Source: Myxococcales bacterium UBA5297
GTDB taxonomy: Bacteria; Myxococcota; Myxococcia; Myxococcales; UBA5297
Assembly: GCA_002408385.1 (NCBI GenBank)
Contig: DHSB01000069.1
Location: forward strand, 62,501 to 90,416
DNA: 27,916 nt
Direction: 5' to 3'
Shown here in pieces: positions 1 through 7,663 of this stretch. The position numbers were made by a program, and so were the translations under genes. Position 1 is the stretch's first letter. Each line of letters begins with the position of its first letter. The notes below the pieces were generated by a model. It did no database searches. It saw only the letters and a list, made by a program, of their open reading frames with translations, and had not been told where the DNA came from.

Positions 1-851
1 GGGGCCATGCGCACCCATTCCAGCTCACGCTCGAGCGTGCGCTGGCGTGCGCTCTCGGACTTCTCCTCGAGCTCCAGACGCTTCTTTTTCTGCTCGAGCC
101 AGGAGGTGTAGTTGCCCTTGAACGGATAGCCCACGCCCCGGTCAAGCTCGAGGATCCACTCGGCCACGTTGTCGAGGAAGTAGCGGTCGTGCGTGATGGC
201 GATGACCGTCCCCGGGTAGACCTGCAGATGGTGCTCGAGCCAGGCGACCGACTCTGCGTCGAGGTGGTTGGTCGGCTCGTCGAGCAAGAGCAGGTCGGGC
301 CGCTCGAGCAGCACCTTGCAGAGCGCGACGCGGCGCTTCTCGCCGCCGGAGAGCGTGGTGACGTCGGCCTCGCCCGGCGGGCAGCGCAGCGCGTCCATTG
401 CCTGCTCGATGGTGCGATCGAGCTCCCAGGCGTTGGCCGCCTCGATGGCATCCTGGACCTTCGCCTGCTCGTCGAGCAGCTTCTCCATCTCGTCGCCGTC
501 GGGGCCCTCGCCGAGGCGGTTGTTGATCTCGTCGAAGCGCGTCAGCAGCGCCTTGGTCTCCTTCACGCCCTCGAGGATGTTGTCGAAGACGTTCTTCTCC
601 GGGTCGAGCCGTGGCTCCTGAGGCAGGTAGCCGATGGTGATGCCGTCGGCGGGCGCGGCGTGACCAAAGAAATCGGTGTCCTCGCCGGCCATGATCCGCA
701 GCAGCGAGCTCTTGCCGGCTCCGTTGCCGCCGATGACGCCGATCTTCGCGCCGAAGAAGAAGCACAGCGACAGGTCCTTGAGCACCTCCTTGTTCGGTGG
801 GTGCACCCGGCGCAGGCTCTGGGTCGTGAAGATGTAGTTGCCGTTGCTCAT
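1..851 (-). CDS. ettA: Energy-dependent translational throttle protein EttA (ABC-F ATPase), N-terminal part, truncated by window edge
   Basis: This is the first ~283 residues of an ABC-F ATPase; the family is usually about 555 residues, so the second nucleotide-binding domain lies outside the window. The N-terminus ([19 protein letters not shown], then VLKDLSL and GAKIGVIG) is the EttA signature and separates it from Uup or YheS types. Walker A is GGNGAGKSS at residues 41-49, followed by an LSGGEKRR signature and the Walker B/D-loop [12 protein letters not shown], then the start of the inter-domain linker (helix with [11 protein letters not shown]). EttA binds the ribosomal E site and gates entry of the first translation steps according to ATP/ADP ratio. 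The start at 851 has a GGAGAA ribosome-binding site just upstream. It is divergent from the cytochrome gene at 1047. Identification is by family motifs and is secure. Confidence 0.93.
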   Translation of the reverse strand, partial: MSNGNYIFTTQSLRRVHPPNKEVLKDLSLCFFFGAKIGVIGGNGAGKSSLLRIMAGEDTDFFGHAAPADGITIGYLPQEPRLDPEKNVFDNILEGVKETKALLTRFDEINNRLGEGPDGDEMEKLLDEQAKVQDAIEAANAWELDRTIEQAMDALRCPPGEADVTTLSGGEKRRVALCKVLLERPDLLLLDEPTNHLDAESVAWLEHHLQVYPGTVIAITHDRYFLDNVAEWILELDRGVGYPFKGNYTSWLEQKKKRLELEEKSESARQRTLERELEWVRMA

Positions 852-1046
852 GGTGGTGTTCTCCGGGGCCGCGCACGCCTGGCCGCTTGGGGACGGGCAC
901 ACTAGCAGCCCGAGTGCAGGACATGAAGTAACAGCGAGGCCGGCTCGGGGGCTTCCTCGGGGAAGCGGCATGATCGGGGTTCGGGCGGGTTTTCGAGATG
1001 CTTCCTAGCTTGTTCCCGGGTGGTGTGGCGCCCTCGGGGAGGGAGC

Positions 1047-1445
1047 ATGAGAGCGGCGGCATTGTCGCTGGGGGTCGTGGCGGGGCTGGTCGGCCTGGTG
1101 TTGCTCTACACCCCGCAGCAGGCGCAGCGAGGCCGGAAGCTCTTCACCGAAAGCTGCGCGGTCTGCCACGGCCCCGCGGGCGACGGGGGGAGGGTGCCAC
1201 AGCGCTTTGGCGCCCTCGCTGGAAGGAGAGTGCCGCCGGTGGTGGGCCCGAACGCGCTCGCCAGCTTCCAGACGGCGAGCGATCTCTTCAGGTACGCCCA
1301 GCAGCGTATGCCGCTCGACGACCCGGGCAGCCTGACGGACGAGCAGTACCTGGCGGTCACCGCCTGGCTGCTCGAGCAGGCTGCAGTCGAGGCCAACGGC
1401 GAGCCGCTGACGCCCGAGAGCGCGGCGCAGGTGCCGATTCGATGA
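1047..1445 (+). CDS. Small membrane-anchored class I cytochrome c
   Basis: A 132-residue protein with a hydrophobic N-terminal segment (residues 5-20) that would serve as an uncleaved anchor or signal peptide, followed by one heme-binding site CAVCH at residues 37-41. A Met-Pro at residues 88-89 in QQRMPLDD is the likely second axial ligand. The spacing fits a mono-heme class I cytochrome c of the periplasm, which would carry electrons between respiratory partners. I chose ATG 1047 because GGGGAGGG lies directly before it; an ATG at 1020 in frame would add nine residues without a ribosome site. The terminal portion after the heme domain is acidic and ends PIR. No oxidase or dehydrogenase gene is adjacent, so its redox partner cannot be named. 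Confidence 0.82.
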   Translation: MRAAALSLGVVAGLVGLVLLYTPQQAQRGRKLFTESCAVCHGPAGDGGRVPQRFGALAGRRVPPVVGPNALASFQTASDLFRYAQQRMPLDDPGSLTDEQYLAVTAWLLEQAAVEANGEPLTPESAAQVPIR

Positions 1446-1543
1446 GCCGTCGCTCCCTCGCAGGCAGGCGAAGCGGCCGAGAGTCGATGGCCGAGTGAGA
1501 GAGAGAGCCGAGAGGCGCCTCGTCGGTTTGAGGCAGCGCCCCG

Positions 1544-1891
1544 TCACCCGAACGTCCCGCGGTTCCAGCCCCAGCGGTCGGCGGCGACCTCGGTGAAGGT
1601 GAGGAAGACCCTGTCGGCCGGGACGGCGAGCGTCTCCTCTAGCAGGCCGCAGAGCTTCTCGGAGAGGGCCGCGTTCACCTTCGCGCCGAGGCCGCCGATG
1701 CTGCGCACGTCGCAGAAGGCCGCCGGGCCGCTCTTGCCGCCCATCCGCATCGCGGCTTGCGAGAGGCCGACCATCACGTAGCTCTCGGGCTTGCCAATCG
1801 TCTCGGCGGCGATGCGCGAGGCCTGGGCGAGCAGCCGTTCGCGGGCCTGCTCGGAGACCGTGGCGTTGGTCTGGATGTGGACGTAGGGCAT
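1544..1891 (-). CDS. MIF-like tautomerase (phenylpyruvate/dopachrome tautomerase family)
   Basis: A 115-residue protein matching the macrophage migration inhibitory factor family in length and along its whole course. It has the catalytic Pro2 (MPYVHIQTNA), a Lys in IGKPESYVMV (residue 34, equivalent to MIF Lys32), the SIG-LG core (residues 64-69), LCGLLEE (80-86) and the C-terminal GWN-TF motif. Pro2 acts as the general base in keto-enol tautomerisation of phenylpyruvate-type substrates. Only the second Cys of the vertebrate CxxC redox motif is present (AAFC, Cys60). It is convergent with the cytochrome gene and divergent from the metallophosphoesterase gene; no operon partner suggests its substrate. 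The stop lies at 1544 and the start codon at 1889-1891 is preceded by GGGAGGAAGAG. Confidence 0.88.
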   Translation of the reverse strand: MPYVHIQTNATVSEQARERLLAQASRIAAETIGKPESYVMVGLSQAAMRMGGKSGPAAFCDVRSIGGLGAKVNAALSEKLCGLLEETLAVPADRVFLTFTEVAADRWGWNRGTFG

Positions 1892-1911
1892 CTCTTCCTC
1901 CCGGGTGCGAA

Positions 1912-1940
1912 GCCTGCCTTCGCCGGATGCGAAGGCAGGC
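1912..1940. repeat. Perfect 12-bp inverted repeat between divergent genes
   Basis: GCCTGCCTTCGC and its exact complement GCGAAGGCAGGC are separated by five bases (CGGAT). The hairpin sits 20 bp upstream of the tautomerase start and 90 bp upstream of the metallophosphoesterase start, between divergent genes, so it is not a terminator of either. It may be an operator, a leader structure or a dispersed palindromic element; no second full copy was noticed in the window. Confidence 0.6.
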
Positions 1941-2030
1941 GGGCAGCCTATCACTCGGTCTTTGCAGGGTTGCCGAGCCGCCGAGAAACGGACTATCGAG
2001 AGACCCTGGCGGCGACGAAACGGAGGAACG

Positions 2031-2951
2031 ATGAAGCTGCACCTGCCGACGATGCTCTTGCTGCTGGCGAGCGCCTGCTCCTCGAGCTGCACCCGCGCGA
2101 AGAGCGCCACGCCAGCCGCAGCCCTGCCCTTCGACAGGCTCACGGTCGATACGGCCTCGGCCGTCCTCGTCGGCGCTGGGGACGTGACCCACTGCAACGC
2201 GCTCGAGCCCGCCAAGGCGACCGCGGCGCTGCTCGCGCGCATCGACGGCACGGTCTTCGTCCTGGGCGACGGCTCGAACGGTCGCGGCCGCCCCGAGGAG
2301 TATGCCGAGTGCTTCGGGACGACCTGGGGCCGCTTTCGCGATCGCCTCCGTCCCGCTCCGGGCAATCACGACTACGTGACCGAGAACGCCGCGGGCTACT
2401 TCGGCTACTACGGCGAGCCGGCGGGCGAGCCGGGCAAGGGCTTCTACAGCTACCAGGCCGGCGGCTGGCACGTCGTCGTGCTCAACAGCAACTGCGAAGC
2501 GGTCGGCGGCTGTGGGCCCGGCTCGGAGCAGGAGCGCTGGCTGCGCGAGGATCTCGCCGCGCATCCGGCCAAGTGCACCGTCGCCTACTGGCACCACCCG
2601 CGGTTCAGCTCGGGGCTGCACGGGGGCGACGAGCGCGTCGACGGGTTCTGGCGGGCGCTGCACGAGGCGGGCGCCGAGCTGGTGCTCAACGGCCACGACC
2701 ACCACTACGAGCGCTTCGTCCCGCTCGCTCCGGACGGCAAGCCCGACCCGAAGCGCGGGGTCCGCCAGCTCATCTCCGGCACCGGCGGCGCACGCCTGCG
2801 CAACCTCTCGCAGCCGATCGCCGGTAGCGAGACGCATGTCCAGGGCGTCCACGGCGTGACGCGGCTCGTGCTGCGCGAGGGCTCCTACGAGTGGCAGTTC
2901 ATCTCGGTCGAGGGCAAGGTGCTCGACTCCGGCAGCGGGAGGTGCCACTGA
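2031..2951 (+). CDS. Secreted metallophosphoesterase, predicted lipoprotein (purple acid phosphatase-like)
   Basis: A 306-residue protein with a short lipoprotein-type signal ending at Cys16 (LASAC). The calcineurin-like phosphoesterase motifs follow in order: GD (50-51), LGDGSN (78-83), GNHD (111-114), WHHP (187-190) and GHDHHYER (221-228). These supply the two-metal ligands, so hydrolysis of phosphomonoesters or diesters in the periplasm or at the outer surface is expected. The segment order and the C-terminal sheet (LISGTGGA) resemble the purple acid phosphatase group. The second motif reads GDGSN where a GDNxY/N pattern is more usual, a mild variation. ATG 2031 follows CGGAGGA at good spacing. 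Its stop is one base from the stop of the convergent scpB-like gene. Substrate unknown. Confidence 0.87.
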   Translation: MKLHLPTMLLLLASACSSSCTRAKSATPAAALPFDRLTVDTASAVLVGAGDVTHCNALEPAKATAALLARIDGTVFVLGDGSNGRGRPEEYAECFGTTWGRFRDRLRPAPGNHDYVTENAAGYFGYYGEPAGEPGKGFYSYQAGGWHVVVLNSNCEAVGGCGPGSEQERWLREDLAAHPAKCTVAYWHHPRFSSGLHGGDERVDGFWRALHEAGAELVLNGHDHHYERFVPLAPDGKPDPKRGVRQLISGTGGARLRNLSQPIAGSETHVQGVHGVTRLVLREGSYEWQFISVEGKVLDSGSGRCH

Positions 2952-2952
2952 G

Positions 2953-3732
2953 CTAGTCGCCCTTGAAGACCGGCTTTCTCTTCTCGAGAAATGCGGTGAT
3001 CCCTTCGCGGTAGTCCGCGCTGTCGTAGACCGAGCGTCGCAGGCCCTGGATCCGCTCGAAGGTCTCCGGGTGGAGCGGCGCCGCGTTGCCGAGCAGCCGC
3101 AGCGTCTCCTTGATGCTCGCGATGGCCAGCGGCGAGTTCTCGGCGATCCGCTCTGCGAGCTGCTGCGCGAAGAGCTCGATTCGGAAGGCGGGGACGACGT
3201 GGTTGACGATCCCTGCGGTGTGGGCCCGCTCGGCGCCGATGGGCTCAGCGGTGAAGAACAGCTCCTTGGCAATCATGATGCCGACCGCGTTCATCACCCG
3301 GAGCAGCCCCGAGGCGTTGTAGGGCAGGCCCAGGCGCGCGGGTGTTATCGCGAAGGTCGACTCGGGCGTGGCGACGAGCAGGTCGCAGCAGAGCGCCAGC
3401 TCGCAGGCCCCGCCCCAGACGCTGCCCTCGACCATGCCGATGACCGCGCCAGGGTAGGCGCGAAGGGCTCGAATCACCTGCTCCAGCGGGTCGGGATAGG
3501 CGAGCGGGTCGCGGCCGGAACGCGGCAGCTCGTGGACGTCGTGGCCAGCCGACCAGACCTGCACGCCCTTGTTCGCGCGCAGGATGACGACGCGCACCCT
3601 CTGGCGCTCGAACTCGGAGAAGCCCGCGATGATTTCGTCGATGAGGGCCTTGGAGAGCGCGTTGCGCTTCTTGTCGTGGTCCAGGGTGATCGTGCCGATG
3701 CTGCCTTCTGACTCGGTCCGCACGAGCGTCAT
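2953..3732 (-). CDS. scpB: Methylmalonyl-CoA decarboxylase (enoyl-CoA hydratase superfamily, ScpB type)
   Basis: A 259-residue crotonase-fold enzyme very close in length and sequence to E. coli ScpB/YgfG (261 aa). Shared blocks include NALSK (24-28), SAGHDVHELP (61-70), GRDPL, the oxyanion-hole region EGSVWGGA (102-109), TP (130-131), LGLPYN (134-139), ERIQGLRR-VYDS and the C-terminal FLEKRKP. With a two-residue offset, His64, Thr130 and Tyr138 correspond to the E. coli active-site residues His66, Thr132 and Tyr140. The reaction is decarboxylation of (R)-methylmalonyl-CoA to propionyl-CoA. I chose ATG at 3732 because homology begins there; a GTG at 3795 would add 21 unlike residues. The usual partners (methylmalonyl-CoA mutase, ArgK, ScpC) are not adjacent, so the gene is an orphan here. 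Confidence 0.88.
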   Translation of the reverse strand: MTLVRTESEGSIGTITLDHDKKRNALSKALIDEIIAGFSEFERQRVRVVILRANKGVQVWSAGHDVHELPRSGRDPLAYPDPLEQVIRALRAYPGAVIGMVEGSVWGGACELALCCDLLVATPESTFAITPARLGLPYNASGLLRVMNAVGIMIAKELFFTAEPIGAERAHTAGIVNHVVPAFRIELFAQQLAERIAENSPLAIASIKETLRLLGNAAPLHPETFERIQGLRRSVYDSADYREGITAFLEKRKPVFKGD

Positions 3733-3855
3733 GGCCGCCTCGCTCTGGTTGGTGGCGCGCAAGCCTAGAGAATCGATGGTCGCTTGGGTAGGCACGCAGC
3801 GAGCCGGCGCGGGCGCGCAGGCGACGCGGAGCTCTGGTTTCGTCCGCGGTGGCCG

Positions 3856-4515
3856 TCACGGTGCCTGCGGAGGCGCGAGCACGCACTCTTCGCGCGCGCC
3901 CTCGCCACGGCGGGACACCAGACCGCAATCGAAGCTCTTGGCCCAGTAGGACCGGACCTGCTGCTCGTCCCAGCACTCGGCGGACTCTCCGGTGTAGGCG
4001 CCCAGATCCCCACCCGAGACACTCGCCGCGGGGAAGCCGGCTTTCGTTCTCGAGCCACCTCGTCTCGACCAACAACGTCTCGCGCACTCCGGTCGGCGTC
4101 TCGACGATGTCGGCGATCCACCGATAGTTCATCCAGCCGGCCTTTGCTCGGTTCGACCTCGTAGTCGATCGCCGCGCTGTCTTCATTCGAGGCGACGAAG
4201 CGCAGCGTCGCTCGCGAGCTGCCCTCGGTCATGTCGTAGGTGAGCTCGACCCGCGCGATGTCGCGCAGGTCGTCGGGGCTCTTCGGGTCCACCAACGCCT
4301 ATCGCCTGTGCCTGCTCGGCATCCAGGACGAAGCCTCCGTGACCGTCGCGTGCCCGCTCGCCGAAGAACTCGCCACTGATCACCTTCGAGAACGACTCGG
4401 GCTGGTCCTTCCGGCCCCATTGAAGCTCGTAGAGAAACCGGTCGACTTCCCGACGCATCACCACCTTCGCCTGCAGCCCGGGGTGTTTCCGGTCGTCTCG
4501 GCCCGGCTCTACCAT
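3856..4515 (-). pseudogene. Unknown gene broken by three single-base frameshifts
   Basis: Three reading frames join into one plausible protein of about 218 residues. The first frame (from 4515) carries REVDRFLYELQWGRKDQPES and continues to QAIG. An extra base near 4297 leads into VDPKSPDDLRDIARVELTYD and RFVASNEDSAAIDYEVEPSK. An extra base near 4142 leads into GWMNYRWIADIVETPTGVRE. A third near 4040 leads into FPAASVSGGDLGAYTGES, FDCGLVSRRGEG and a TGA at 3856-3858. Each shift is +1 and the joined frames contain no internal stop. The ATG at 4515 lacks a ribosome site, so the 5' end may also be missing. I recognise no family. It may be a secreted or stress-type protein, but that is a guess. 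Either recent decay or sequence error would explain it. Confidence 0.6.
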
Positions 4516-4530
4516 CGGCCGTGCTTACGG

Positions 4531-4559
4531 AAGGAAAGGCGGCCGGCAGTACGGCCGCC
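4531..4559 (-). terminator. Rho-independent-type terminator of the lipoprotein gene
   Basis: Read on the minus strand, GGCGGCCG and CGGCCGCC (positions 4559-4552 and 4545-4538) form a perfect 8-bp stem with a six-base loop, followed by TTTCCTTCC. It lies 17 bases after the stop codon at 4577, between this gene and the broken gene at 3856-4515. Confidence 0.6.
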
Positions 4560-4576
4560 CGCTGCCTCCAGAGCGA

Positions 4577-5542
4577 TTAGAGCTCCGTGTACTCGGCCGT
4601 CGCGAAGACGCAGGCGCTCTCCTCGCCCTGCACCGCGGTGATGCCGAGGCTGTCGGCGTAGTAGGTCTCGAGGAAGGTCGAGCCCCAGCACTCGCTCAAG
4701 GTGACGGGATTGGCGATGTCGCCCTCGGAGACCTTGACGTCGCAACGCCCGGCGCCGTCGTTCTGCCATCGCGACTTGATGGCCATGCGCTCCTTGGCCG
4801 CGGTGTTGCTCGGCAGGTTGGTCATGTCCTTGTGGATGACGAACTCGAAGGAGCCCTCGCCACCAGCGATCTGCGAGAAGGCGTAGTCGGCGTCGGTGCG
4901 CTGACCGCTCTCCTCGGTTATGACCTGCTTGAACTTGACGCCGACGGTCACGTCGAGGCTCGCATTGCGCGAGTAGGTGAAGTCGGCCTTGCCCACCTCC
5001 TTGCTGTGCTCGGGAAGCGTCTGGGCAGCGTCCCAGTCGAGCGAGAAGGTGCCGTTGCCCTCCTTGTCGGCGGCGCCAGGAACGTGGTGGCCGGCGATGA
5101 GCGTCACGTAGGCGCTGTCGCTGGCGTCCTTGGCCTTGGCCTCGAGCGCGTAGTCGTAGCCGTCGGCGACCTTGGTGACGGTGAACTTGAAGGTGTTCGG
5201 CGAGAGCGGATCGGTGTGAGGTCCCCAGACCGCGTGCGTCTCGTCAATCGTGGTCGGCTCGTGCTTGATGATCTGCTCGCAGAGGTTGAGCACCCAGGCG
5301 GTACCGGCGTTGACGACCAGGGTCACTCCGCGGGTCAGCGTGTACCAGGGCGCCCGTTCGCCTATCAGCGCCTGCTCCTGCGAGCCGTAATCGGAAGAGG
5401 TGAGCGCCTGGCCCGAATCGGCCGGGACCTTGATGTCGACACCCTGGCGCGAGGGCGAGGCGTTGCGGAATTCGTCGGCGTCGCTGAGCGGACCACAGGC
5501 GGCAAAGACGACGGCGAGGGCGGCGACGAGCAAGCGGTTCAT
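4577..5542 (-). CDS. Hypothetical lipoprotein
   Basis: A 321-residue protein with a lipoprotein signal (MNRLLVAALAVVFAAC, lipidated Cys16) and a mature part rich in polar and beta-prone stretches. The mature part has segments such as FKFTVTKVADGYDYALEAKAKDAS and SLDVTVGVKFKQVI, and Cys residues near the C-terminus (GRCDVKV, SECWGS, SACVFA). The pattern suggests a beta-rich surface or periplasmic protein. I recognise no family and see no catalytic motif. The start at 5542 is supported by AAGGAG seven bases upstream, and a terminator follows the stop. A longer open frame reaching 5854 has no ribosome site and runs through low-quality intergenic sequence, so I rejected it. It appears monocistronic. 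Confidence 0.8.
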   Translation of the reverse strand: MNRLLVAALAVVFAACGPLSDADEFRNASPSRQGVDIKVPADSGQALTSSDYGSQEQALIGERAPWYTLTRGVTLVVNAGTAWVLNLCEQIIKHEPTTIDETHAVWGPHTDPLSPNTFKFTVTKVADGYDYALEAKAKDASDSAYVTLIAGHHVPGAADKEGNGTFSLDWDAAQTLPEHSKEVGKADFTYSRNASLDVTVGVKFKQVITEESGQRTDADYAFSQIAGGEGSFEFVIHKDMTNLPSNTAAKERMAIKSRWQNDGAGRCDVKVSEGDIANPVTLSECWGSTFLETYYADSLGITAVQGEESACVFATAEYTEL

Positions 5543-6154
5543 CTGGCTTCTCCTTGAGAGGGGTTCAGCCCAATAGACACGGCGAGCCTCGAAGAACGGA
5601 AAGCGGGAATCCAACGTAGCGGAAAGGCTGGGATTACTCGACTGCCCGCCAAGCGAACGGGCGAGAGTCCGAAGCTTTCGCAGGCCAATGCGCGGCCTCT
5701 GGCGCTGTGCCCTTCTCGGTGCGTCTCGACTGCTTCGTGGCGGACGAGCATCAAAGTCAGCCTTCACTCGAGCCGCGGGCGCCTCCTCGATCACCGAGCG
5801 CAGCGCGATTGGCGCTCGGCAATCCGCGGCTCGCCGTGGGGCGGAAGCGCTCAAGCGGATGGCGGGCCAGTAACTGGGCCCGCGCCCGCATTGGTGGACA
5901 GTAACCCCTCGGCTCGAGCCCCTCCTGTCACCAAGTTGCCAAGCCAGGCGAAGAGGCCTCCGCCGAATCCCGGCGGCAGGTCAGGACGCCTGGCCGAAAC
6001 CCCGGAAGCCTCTCGCTGACGAAGGCTTTCTCTCGCTCGTTGCGACTCGGCACGAGAGGGCAGCGGCCACTCGACACCGGCGCGAGGATGGTGCGAGGCT
6101 CCGCCGCCGCTCATCCGCGGTCGATGAGCGGCCTCTCCCCTGGAGCCGTGCGAA
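5543..6154. other. Intergenic region, no gene seen
   Basis: About 610 bp between the divergent lipoprotein and zinc-ribbon genes. The open frames here are Arg/Ala/Pro-rich shadows without ribosome sites. At about 5597-5634 there is an imperfect direct repeat (CGGAAAGCGGGAATCC, then CGGAAAGGCTGGGATT), which resembles the short dispersed extragenic repeats of many proteobacteria. The region presumably holds promoters for both flanking genes, but I see no convincing -35/-10 pair. Confidence 0.5.
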
Positions 6155-6518
6155 ATGGCCTTCGAATGCCCGTCCTGCTCCCGACCCGCCCTGGAAATCG
6201 GCGGCGTCATCGAGCTGCCTCCGGACAGCCGCTCTGAGGAGATCTCGCTGCAGACCGTCGAGTGCAAGGCCTGCGGCTTCGTCGGCCTTGCCGTCTGCGA
6301 AGAGAGCCGGCGCGGCGCTTCGGAGAGCTGGGACCACACCGGCCACGAGGTCGACGAGCGGGAGCGCCTTCACATCGTTGAGGCGGTGGTAACCTGTCCG
6401 ACTCCACGCAGGGCCCGCTGCACGTGCGCTTCGCATCGCGCTGGGCCGCACCGACGCTCGCTGGGACGGGCTCGAAGGCTCGCGGGTCTGCGGCACCTTC
6501 CCGATGCGACGCGTCTGA
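6155..6518 (+). pseudogene. Small zinc-ribbon protein, frameshifted near its C-terminus
   Basis: The frame from ATG 6155 (TGGAG ribosome site at 6141) gives CPSC (residues 5-8), then CKAC (37-40) as a two-knuckle zinc ribbon. A WDHTGHEVDE segment and a third Cys/His cluster follow (TCPTPRRARCTCASH). At base 6440 the sense frame moves by +1 into LGRTDARWDGL and TFPMRRV with a TGA at 6516-6518. Without the shift the frame would run 450 bp into the next gene as Arg-rich nonsense. The restored protein is about 121 residues. The stop is 18 bp before the GTG of the EFR1 gene, so the two look like an operon. Function is unknown; metal binding is inferred from the Cys pairs. The single indel may be a true mutation or a sequence error. 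Confidence 0.65.
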
Positions 6519-6536
6519 ACGCTCTGAGGAGACACG

Positions 6537-7352
6537 GTGACAACGACCATCTACGTCTTCAGCGGCACCGGCAATTCGCTTTGGGCCGCCCGGTCGCTCG
6601 CGGCGAAGCTGCCCTGCGCCCGAGTCGAATCCGTCGTCCGCGCGAGCTGCGGTTCGCCGCGCGTCGACTCCGACTCGGTCGGCATCGTCTTCCCGGTCCA
6701 CATGTGGGGACTGCCGCCGCGCGTGGTCGAGCTCGCCTCGCGACTCGAGGTTCCCGCGGGCGCCTACTTGTTTGCCGTAGCGGTGAACGCGGGCCAGGTC
6801 GCGCGCACGTTGGTCCAGCTTCGCGAGCTGCTCGAGGAGCGCAGCCTCAAGCTTGCGGCCGGCGAGTCTCTGGTCATGCCGTCGAGCTACATCCCGTGGG
6901 GCGGCCCGGGTCCCAAGCGCAAGCAGGAGGCGCGCTTCGAGCAGGCGCGAGAGAAGCTCGACGCGCTCTCCGCGCGCGTCGCGCGGCATGAGCCCGGTCA
7001 GATAGAGGTCGGGCCTCTGTGGCAGAGACTCGCCTTCACCGCCGCCTACAAGGCGACCTATCCACACCTCGGGAGGATGGATCGTCGCTTCTGGACCGAC
7101 GAGCGCTGCAACCGCTGTGGAGCCTGCGCCCGGGTCTGCCCGGCGGCGAACGTCGTGCTCGACTCGGGCAAGCCGCACTGGCAGGGCCGCTGCGAGCAGT
7201 GCTTCGCCTGCCTGCAATGGTGCCCGCGCCAGGCGGTGCAGTACGGCAAGAAGACGCCGCGGTACCCGCGCTATCACCACCCCGAGGTCCGCGTCGGCGA
7301 CATCGTCGATCTTGCGGGCGGCGGGGAGCGCGCTTCCGAAGCAAAGGCCTGA
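6537..7352 (+). CDS. EFR1-family flavodoxin/ferredoxin fusion protein
   Basis: A 271-residue protein. The N-terminal flavodoxin-like half begins TTTIYVFSGTGNSLWAARSL, where SGTGNS is the FMN phosphate loop (residues 9-14), and continues with VGIVFPVHMWGLPPRV. The C-terminal part has a two-cluster ferredoxin domain: CNRCGACARVCP and, after a WQGRCEQ linker, CEQCFACLQWCP. This order is that of EFR1 ferredoxin-type proteins, which couple FMN and two [4Fe-4S] clusters for cytosolic electron transfer; partners are not known for this one. The start is GTG 6537, with GAGGAG at 6525-6530. It sits directly behind the zinc-ribbon gene, which may be its partner. Eight cluster cysteines are all present, so it should be functional. 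Confidence 0.88.
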   Translation: MTTTIYVFSGTGNSLWAARSLAAKLPCARVESVVRASCGSPRVDSDSVGIVFPVHMWGLPPRVVELASRLEVPAGAYLFAVAVNAGQVARTLVQLRELLEERSLKLAAGESLVMPSSYIPWGGPGPKRKQEARFEQAREKLDALSARVARHEPGQIEVGPLWQRLAFTAAYKATYPHLGRMDRRFWTDERCNRCGACARVCPAANVVLDSGKPHWQGRCEQCFACLQWCPRQAVQYGKKTPRYPRYHHPEVRVGDIVDLAGGGERASEAKA

Positions 7353-7663
7353 GGCCACGAGCGCTCGGTCCCCGTCAAGACGAGCAATCCCGCGGCCAGT
7401 TCGGGGCGGCGATTGAACAGCCGGCCGCCACTTCGGAAATGCAGCAGCCCGTTCGCCCGTTCTGTCTCCCGCGGGCAACTCTGGCCGCGGACCACCAGGC
7501 CCGCCGCCAGCCGGCGACCGCGTAAGCCCGGAGCGATTCCCCCTTCCGGCGCGCGCTGCTGTCGACCAAGCCCGAGAGGCAGTAGACCTGCCTCTATGCA
7601 AACCGGAACCATCTCACTATCTTCAGCGCTTTATTCTTTCGCGCGGCGGCTGCCGGCGGCAGG
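7353..7663. other. Intergenic region with one hairpin, no gene seen
   Basis: About 310 bp between the EFR1 gene and the PHP-like membrane protein gene, both on +. No credible reading frame is present. A perfect 8-bp inverted repeat lies at 7575-7595 and a short AT-richer stretch (TTTATTCTTTC, about 7630-7640) precedes the next start. The stretch may mark a promoter, but no clear -35/-10 pair is visible. Confidence 0.5.
7575..7595. repeat. Perfect 8-bp hairpin upstream of the PHP-like gene
   Basis: AGAGGCAG and CTGCCTCT flank a five-base loop (TAGAC). There is no T-run on either strand, so it is not a typical terminator. It lies 69 bp before the GTG at 7664 and may be a leader or operator element. 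Confidence 0.5.

Noticed and set aside
6155..6991. 278-codon frame of the zinc-ribbon gene taken as a full-length gene
   Set aside because: After about residue 95 it becomes Arg-rich and overlaps the EFR1 gene by 450 bp; a +1 shift at 6440 gives a natural end before that gene.
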